Source of the DNA: Staphylococcus saprophyticus subsp. saprophyticus ATCC 15305 = NCTC 7292
GTDB lineage: Bacteria; Bacillota; Bacilli; Staphylococcales; Staphylococcaceae
Direction of reading: 5' to 3'
NCBI RefSeq assembly: GCF_000010125.1
Contig: NC_007350.1
Coordinates: forward strand, 1,798,001-1,862,000
DNA: 64,000 bases
This document shows positions 59,427-64,000 of this stretch, piece after piece. The position numbers were made by a program, and so were the translations under genes. Each line of letters opens with the position of its first letter. Within the stretch, counting starts at the first letter, position 1. The notes under the pieces are model-generated. The model made no database searches. It saw nothing but the letters and a program-made list of their open reading frames with translations, and was not told the DNA's origin.

Positions 59427-59525
59427 AAAAAACGCCGTGTCTGATTACACGGCGCTAAACAAAGGGGATGGGAGAAATTTTTCACTTCAAACAAAGGGGT
59501 ATGTTTGTTATGTGATTAATTTCAT
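59427..59525 (-). ncRNA. rsaE: Small regulatory RNA RsaE
   Basis: On the minus strand a 99-base segment begins with ATGAAATTAATC, then has two C-rich single-stranded motifs: ACCCCTTTG, and TCTCCCATCCCC followed by TTTG. It ends in a perfect CGCCGTGT/ACACGGCG terminator hairpin with six T. This matches RsaE of staphylococci (RoxS in Bacillus), which pairs through its UCCC-type motifs with messages of folate, TCA-cycle and amino-acid metabolism. Its place near pepF fits S. aureus. A consensus-like promoter stands at the right distance. Confidence 0.95.
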
Positions 59526-59531
59526 GTTTAT

Positions 59532-59560
59532 AATATAACACGCTAAAATAGACCTTTCAA
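59532..59560 (-). promoter_or_regulatory. rsaE promoter
   Basis: On the minus strand TTGAAA (59555-59560) and TATATT (59532-59537) are separated by exactly 17 bases. The predicted start is about 7 bases further, at 59525, matching the expected RsaE 5' end. Confidence 0.85.
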
Positions 59561-59624
59561 CCATTTGAATTAAATAATTTTAGTTTGTCACAAACTTGTC
59601 ATATTGTAAACGAATACATTCACA

Positions 59625-61433
59625 TTAAGCTTTCATTAGCTTTTCAAAAGCGTCTAATTTTTGTTCAAAGACTTTACAAGCTTGTTCAATTGGTTCTGGT
59701 GTTGTCATATCTACCCCAGCATTTTTCAATATTTCTATAGGATAATTTGAACTACCTTTTTTCAGGAATTCATTAATATAACGATCAACAGCAGGTTGTC
59801 CTTCAGTTAATATTTGATGACTTAAACTTTGTGCTGCACTGTATCCGGTTGCATATTGATACACATAATAGTTCATATAGAAATGAGGAATTCTAGACCA
59901 TTCTTTACTAATATCTTCATCAGTTTCAACTGAATCGCCAAAGTATAATCTGTTTAATTCTGCATACTCTTCGTTCATACGATTAGCTGTTAACGGCTCA
60001 CCCGCCTCTTCAATTTGGTGAATTTTATGTTCAAATTCTGCAAACATTGTTTGTCTAAATAATGTAGCACGGAAACGTTCTAACTCTTGATTTAGTAACA
60101 ATAGTCTTCTTTCATCGTCTAAATGCTTATCCATATAGTCACTTAATAAAGCTTCATTACAAGTAGACGCAACTTCAGCAACAAAAATCGTATAATCACT
60201 TGAATTAGAAGGCTGATTTTGACGACTAAAATAACTATGCGCTGAATGTCCAAATTCATGCACTAAAGTATATAAATCAGAAACTGTATTCGACCAATTT
60301 AAGAGAATAAATGGGTTGGTTAAGTGCGCACCTGAAGAATAACCGCCTGAACGTTTGCCTTTGTTTTCAAACACATCAACCCAGCGATTGTTTAAGCCTT
60401 CATGTACTACTTTCATATATTCTTCACCCATTGGTTGCAACGCTTTTACCATCCAGTCTTTTGCTTCCTCATATGGCATTTCAAATTTCACATCTTTAAC
60501 TAATGGTGTATAAAGATCATACATTTTCATATCATCTAAACCTAATAACTCTTTACGTAATTTGGTATAGCGATGTAACAATGGTAAGTATTCATGGACT
60601 GTTTTCACCAAATTATCATATACTGTCTCTGGTATATGGTTATTACTTAACGCCGCTGCTCTTGCCGATTCATAATGATGTGTTCTTGCATTAAATACAT
60701 TCTTTTTAACTTCTCCAGCCAATGTAGCACTTAGCGTATTATTGTATGCGCCGTATGCTTTGTATAAGTTTTCGAATGCAGATTTACGTAACACGCGATC
60801 ATCTGATTCTAAACATTTAATAAATGTACCTTGAGTGAGTGAATGCGTATTACCATCCTTATCGACAGCGTCTTCAAACTCTAAATCAGCGTTACTAAAC
60901 ATACCATATACATTATCTGGTGTTGATAATGCATCTTGCGCTTCTGTTAGTAACTTTTCTTTATCTGCAGTTAATACATGAGGACGTTTTTCATTAATTA
61001 ATTTCAAATCAAATGCATATTGTTTTAAATCATCATTTTCTTCAATGAATGATTGAATTGTTTCTTCATCTATTTGTAAGATTTCAGGTACTAAGAAACT
61101 CCAACCTGAACTAAATTTTATAATTAATTGATGTGCACGTGATTCGTATCCTGTATATTTATCATTTGCAGTGTCTTGGTCTTGTTTTAAATGTGCATAT
61201 ACATATACTTTTTCTAATTTTGAACCTAGTTCATCTTCTAATGCTAACGCTTTATATAAAGTTTCAGCATTATCTCCTAAATGTCCTTGAAATTGTTGCT
61301 CTTGACCGAGGTTATCCTCAACCTCTTTGAAAGCTTGTTCAAAAGCTTCATCTGATTCAAATATAGTTGTTAAATCCCATGTATATTCAGGATATTTACG
61401 TTCTTGTTCTTCTCTTGTTAATTGTTGTGTCAT
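59625..61433 (-). CDS. pepF: Oligoendopeptidase F (PepF)
   Basis: A cytosolic M3-family zinc peptidase acting on peptides of about 7-17 residues. The zinc motif HEFGHSAH (His, Glu, His) lies near residues 386-393, with a downstream Glu (EVASTCNEALL). The ATG at 61433 is chosen because AGGAGGTTT lies 9 bases upstream; an in-frame ATG 27 bases earlier lies before that site. The product is 602 residues, the usual size. coiA ends 51 bases upstream, as in other Bacillales. Confidence 0.95.
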   Translation of the reverse strand: MTQQLTREEQERKYPEYTWDLTTIFESDEAFEQAFKEVEDNLGQEQQFQGHLGDNAETLYKALALEDELGSKLEKVYVYAHLKQDQDTANDKYTGYESRAHQLIIKFSSGWSFLVPEILQIDEETIQSFIEENDDLKQYAFDLKLINEKRPHVLTADKEKLLTEAQDALSTPDNVYGMFSNADLEFEDAVDKDGNTHSLTQGTFIKCLESDDRVLRKSAFENLYKAYGAYNNTLSATLAGEVKKNVFNARTHHYESARAAALSNNHIPETVYDNLVKTVHEYLPLLHRYTKLRKELLGLDDMKMYDLYTPLVKDVKFEMPYEEAKDWMVKALQPMGEEYMKVVHEGLNNRWVDVFENKGKRSGGYSSGAHLTNPFILLNWSNTVSDLYTLVHEFGHSAHSYFSRQNQPSNSSDYTIFVAEVASTCNEALLSDYMDKHLDDERRLLLLNQELERFRATLFRQTMFAEFEHKIHQIEEAGEPLTANRMNEEYAELNRLYFGDSVETDEDISKEWSRIPHFYMNYYVYQYATGYSAAQSLSHQILTEGQPAVDRYINEFLKKGSSNYPIEILKNAGVDMTTPEPIEQACKVFEQKLDAFEKLMKA

Positions 61434-61484
61434 TTTTAGTAAACCTCCTATGTTTTTCAATACTTTAATTTTCTCACGTCCGGC

Positions 61485-62483
61485 CTAATTTTGCACGTTA
61501 TTGTATTCCATTTTACTGTAAGAATTTCTGAATTTATTTATAAGCTCATTAACTATGACATCCTTTGTATTTTCTATGTTATAAAAGTGATTAAGCATTA
61601 TTTTTTCATTAAATTCGTTTAAATTTTGCGGTGTTTTAACAAGTAAATATAATAATTGCAATTGCCAATAAATAGGATGGGATTGAATGTATAATTGTTC
61701 TGGATATATGATTCCTAAATACGTACTTACCCAATTATCAGATAGACCTAAATTATACATAACGCTTAAACTTGGTTCTTTAACAGAGCGTGTACATCGA
61801 CAACGATTTATATATTGCTGAATCGTATTTTTGTTTAATTTGATATCACGCGTAAAATCTTCAGTTTCAATTTGACTAAACACATATTCAAAATCTTTAA
61901 TCTCCAGTTTAAATTTATGTGCAATATAGCGATTGCCACCAATAAAATTATAAATTTGATACATATATAACTGCTTGTTACTACTGTCCCAAGTGAGCAA
62001 GCGTTTAGATTTAAAATCTATAAAAGTTCTTTCGTACTTCGTTAATATTAAAATATGCCTAAGTTTATCGTAATATGGGTTTGGAATAATCCATATTAAT
62101 CTATAACCAATATGTAACAAACCGTTACTACGTTTTTTCACACTAGAAATTGTGATTTTTGAAAATTGTATTTCTATGGCGATCTTTTTATCAATAATTA
62201 AATCAGGATATTGATAAATCCCAGCAATATAAGGCTCGATTTGTACATGATAACCGATACATGACAATTTCAGTGCAAGCTGATATTTAAGTGAGTAATG
62301 TGCCTGAGTTTCACCTTTACTACAAAAAATAGAAGCTACTTTTAAATGAGCAAAATGTGGTGTGATTATTTCACCTTTTTTTAAAATCATTTTACTTTTA
62401 CAATGTGGACATGTATATTCGGCATCTTTAACAGCATGGTTTGCAAAAACTAAATGCTTATGATGGTCATACGCTAACAACAC
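61485..62483 (-). CDS. coiA: Competence protein CoiA-like nuclease
   Basis: A 332-residue protein with an N-terminal zinc-binding segment (CPHCKSKMILKKGEIITPHFAH, with two Cys and a His). A nuclease-like core follows (LIIDKKIAIEIQFSKIT, a PD-(D/E)xK-type pattern), and a helical C-terminus ends the protein. CoiA is expressed under ComK control in competent cells and acts on incoming DNA during transformation. The order mecA-coiA-pepF is conserved from Bacillus. The ORF is complete. Confidence 0.88.
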   Translation of the reverse strand: MLLAYDHHKHLVFANHAVKDAEYTCPHCKSKMILKKGEIITPHFAHLKVASIFCSKGETQAHYSLKYQLALKLSCIGYHVQIEPYIAGIYQYPDLIIDKKIAIEIQFSKITISSVKKRSNGLLHIGYRLIWIIPNPYYDKLRHILILTKYERTFIDFKSKRLLTWDSSNKQLYMYQIYNFIGGNRYIAHKFKLEIKDFEYVFSQIETEDFTRDIKLNKNTIQQYINRCRCTRSVKEPSLSVMYNLGLSDNWVSTYLGIIYPEQLYIQSHPIYWQLQLLYLLVKTPQNLNEFNEKIMLNHFYNIENTKDVIVNELINKFRNSYSKMEYNNVQN

Positions 62484-62582
62484 GTTTCTTCACCTCATAA
62501 TAATTACACCTTATTAATCAATAAATTACTTCTACTACTAGTTAAAATATTGCCTATTTATTTAAAAACGCAATTGCTCTAT

Positions 62583-62621
62583 AAAAAAACCAGCTAAGGG
62601 TAATGACCCATAGCTGGTTTC
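62583..62621 (-). terminator. Terminator of mecA
   Basis: A stem of AAACCAGCTA and GGGT paired with ACCC and TAGCTGGTTT, followed on the minus strand by seven T. Confidence 0.92.
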
Positions 62622-62690
62622 AACATCTTATAATGCATTTGTTATCTAACGTGCTTTTATAAATTAAATACGTCAATTTTGACTTGTATT

Positions 62691-63407
62691 TTATGCTTCT
62701 GTGTTTGGGAAATAACGACGTACTTGTGATGCAACATTATGACTCATGATAATTTTGGCATAGTCGTTTAAATACACTTCTGATTTATCAGTAGGATATG
62801 CGAACTCAAGTAATTGACTATAACTATCATTAATTGTTTCTTGATCTACTGTTTCATCATAATGGACAGCATAATAATATACATTGTTAAGACTATATAA
62901 TAAATCTTCGAACTCATCTGTCACTTGATTATTATAGTGTGCATATTCAATAACTTCTTCTAAATCATTGAATTTAACAATCACAGTACGTGTATTTTGA
63001 CGATTGCGCTCATTTTGATCTTGATTTTGCTTGTTATCTTTTTGTTGTTGACGTTGATCAAATAAATCTTCTAAACTATCATCTTGATCAAATGTTTGTG
63101 ACAATAAATCATTTACCTGATAATCAAGTTGTTCATTGTCTTCATCTGACATATTAATAAGATCTTCATTTTTAGATTTAGATATCGTAACTTCAACGCC
63201 TTTTTCAAACGCATGCACTTGTATCCATAATGGGCCTTCTACTACAAAGTCTTCTTCTTCATTGATTTCTTCCATCATATTCCAAAAGAATTCTTCTCCA
63301 CGTTTGCGGTTTGTCCATAAATCTTCTCGTTTAAATCCTCTAGCCTCAATATCACTATAAGTTATAAATAATTTAACAGTTGTATCGTCAACGCGCTCTA
63401 TTCTCAT
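62691..63407 (-). CDS. mecA: ClpC adaptor MecA
   Basis: The adaptor protein (not the methicillin-resistance PBP2a of the same symbol) that presents ComK and other substrates to ClpCP. The 238-residue product has an N-terminal substrate-binding domain (RIERVDDTTVKLFITYSDIE), a long acidic/Gln-rich linker (about residues 95-140, QRQQQKDNKQNQDQNERNRQ), and a C-terminal ClpC-binding domain. The linker is rich in Gln and Asn. It is a single-gene unit with terminators on both sides. Confidence 0.95.
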   Translation of the reverse strand: MRIERVDDTTVKLFITYSDIEARGFKREDLWTNRKRGEEFFWNMMEEINEEEDFVVEGPLWIQVHAFEKGVEVTISKSKNEDLINMSDEDNEQLDYQVNDLLSQTFDQDDSLEDLFDQRQQQKDNKQNQDQNERNRQNTRTVIVKFNDLEEVIEYAHYNNQVTDEFEDLLYSLNNVYYYAVHYDETVDQETINDSYSQLLEFAYPTDKSEVYLNDYAKIIMSHNVASQVRRYFPNTEA

Positions 63408-63544
63408 ATCATCTCACTCCTTACAGTCGATGAATAGTAATCATATTGTATTAGAACGTAGTAAGAATTACAATTGATTTGTTTGATTAATTTTTACTAA
63501 ATCCTATTTGGTCTCTAATATTAACATATACCTTTGAATTAGCC
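63408..63544. other. mecA promoter region
   Basis: Short AT-rich region between mecA and the spx terminator; it must contain the mecA promoter. No other feature seen. Confidence 0.4.
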
Positions 63545-63577
63545 AAAAAAACAGCACTAAACTAAGAAAGTGCTGTT
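63545..63577 (-). terminator. Terminator of spx
   Basis: A perfect 8-bp stem (63551-63558 with 63569-63576) ends on the minus strand in a seven-T run. It lies about 180 bases past spx, leaving a long 3' UTR. Confidence 0.82.
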
Positions 63578-63757
63578 GCAATCATGTCATTACTTATTCA
63601 CAAATAGCTAGCCACCTCATAACAATAAGATGATATCACCTTATCATTTGACGTGCATACCTAATTGTTTGTTATGTTAAAAATATAACAAAACCACAAA
63701 GCAACATGCTTAAATATTGCTTTATGGCTCGTCTAGTTCATGTATTTAATGTATTAA

Positions 63758-64000
63758 TTAGTCAACCATACGTTGTGCTTCTTGCAATTGGAACGTACGA
63801 ACTTTTCTTGGTAAGAAACGTCTAATTTCGTCTTCATTATAACCAACTTGTAAACGTTTTTCGTCTAAAATAATTGGGCGACGTAATAAACCAGGATTAT
63901 CTTGAATAATTGAATATAAATCTTGAAGTGGTAATGCGTCGATATCCACATTTAATTTTTGGTAAGTTTTAGAACGTGTAGATATAATTTCATCTGTACC
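63758..64000 (-). CDS. spx: Global redox regulator Spx (3' part, cut by window edge)
   Basis: The last 80 codons of spx, cut by the right end of the window. Spx binds the alpha-subunit C-terminal domain of RNA polymerase and controls thiol-stress genes; it is degraded by ClpXP with YjbH. The visible part starts [14 protein letters not shown] and has [30 protein letters not shown]. This is the region with the conserved RPI motif of the ArsC/Spx family. The N-terminal CxxC is outside the window. Confidence 0.95.
   Translation of the reverse strand, partial: GTDEIISTRSKTYQKLNVDIDALPLQDLYSIIQDNPGLLRRPIILDEKRLQVGYNEDEIRRFLPRKVRTFQLQEAQRMVD

Noticed and set aside
62691..63407. mecA as a methicillin-resistance determinant.
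   Set aside because: The sequence is the ClpC adaptor MecA, unrelated to PBP2a; no SCCmec genes are present.
1..64000. Search for prophage, insertion sequence, integrase or att repeats.
   Set aside because: All sizeable ORFs are recognisable core genes; no transposase or integrase and no long direct repeats outside atl were seen.

Overview
The window is ordinary chromosome of a low-GC Gram-positive of the genus Staphylococcus. The evidence is the qoxABCD quinol oxidase operon, a two-enzyme Atl autolysin, FmtA, LcpB, UgtP/LtaA, CpaA, YjbH, the MecA-Spx pair and a recognisable RsaE small RNA. Gene order largely follows the S. aureus atl-to-spx region, with clear differences. There is no sspABC protease operon between the aminotransferase gene and menB; a SarZ-like regulator sits there instead. 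A phosphoglucomutase gene lies beside fmtA, and a nucleoside hydrolase gene lies between qoxD and fmtA. This points to a non-aureus, probably coagulase-negative species (haemolyticus/hominis/warneri-like). I cannot fix the species from the sequence alone.

Layout: 1-4.3 kb, qoxABCD. 4.6-16 kb, cell-envelope genes: nucleoside hydrolase, fmtA, pgcA, lcpB, a DUF2538 gene, a GNAT gene and atl. 16-20 kb, two MarR-type regulators, a membrane acyltransferase and a PLP aminotransferase. 20-26 kb, menaquinone synthesis (menF-menD-menH-menB and divergent menA), which supplies the quinone used by Qox. 26-31.4 kb, small genes, ohr, tRNA-Asn and tRNA-Ser, comK, an IDEAL-domain gene and lplA. 31.4-42 kb, a 5'-nucleotidase-like enzyme, ktrD, htrA2, a TerC-family manganese exporter behind a yybP-ykoY riboswitch, prfC and murE. 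42-50 kb, glycolipid/LTA genes ugtP-ltaA, a 2H phosphoesterase, an esterase, alsT, a PerM-type protein and fabI. 50-58 kb, the UPF0738-relQ-nadK-rluA-mgtE-cpaA operon, divergent from CYTH-yjbI-yjbH. 58-64 kb, a nucleotide-binding reductase gene, RsaE, pepF, coiA, mecA and the 3' part of spx.

Several themes connect the genes. PgcA, UgtP and LtaA are three steps toward the lipoteichoic acid anchor; LcpB, FmtA and Atl act on teichoic acids and peptidoglycan. YjbH and MecA are proteolysis adaptors whose known targets, Spx and ComK, are also encoded here. KtrD, CpaA, MgtE and the TerC protein handle K+, Mg2+ and Mn2+.

I see no prophage, insertion sequence, CRISPR array or resistance island. The less ordinary signals are: the SarZ paralogue with a 26-bp palindrome over its -10 box; a dispersed two-hairpin intergenic repeat; a 29-residue cationic mini-gene; the Mn riboswitch with a long-range terminator; seven Asp/Ser-rich repeats in the Atl propeptide; and Leu at FabI position 204.
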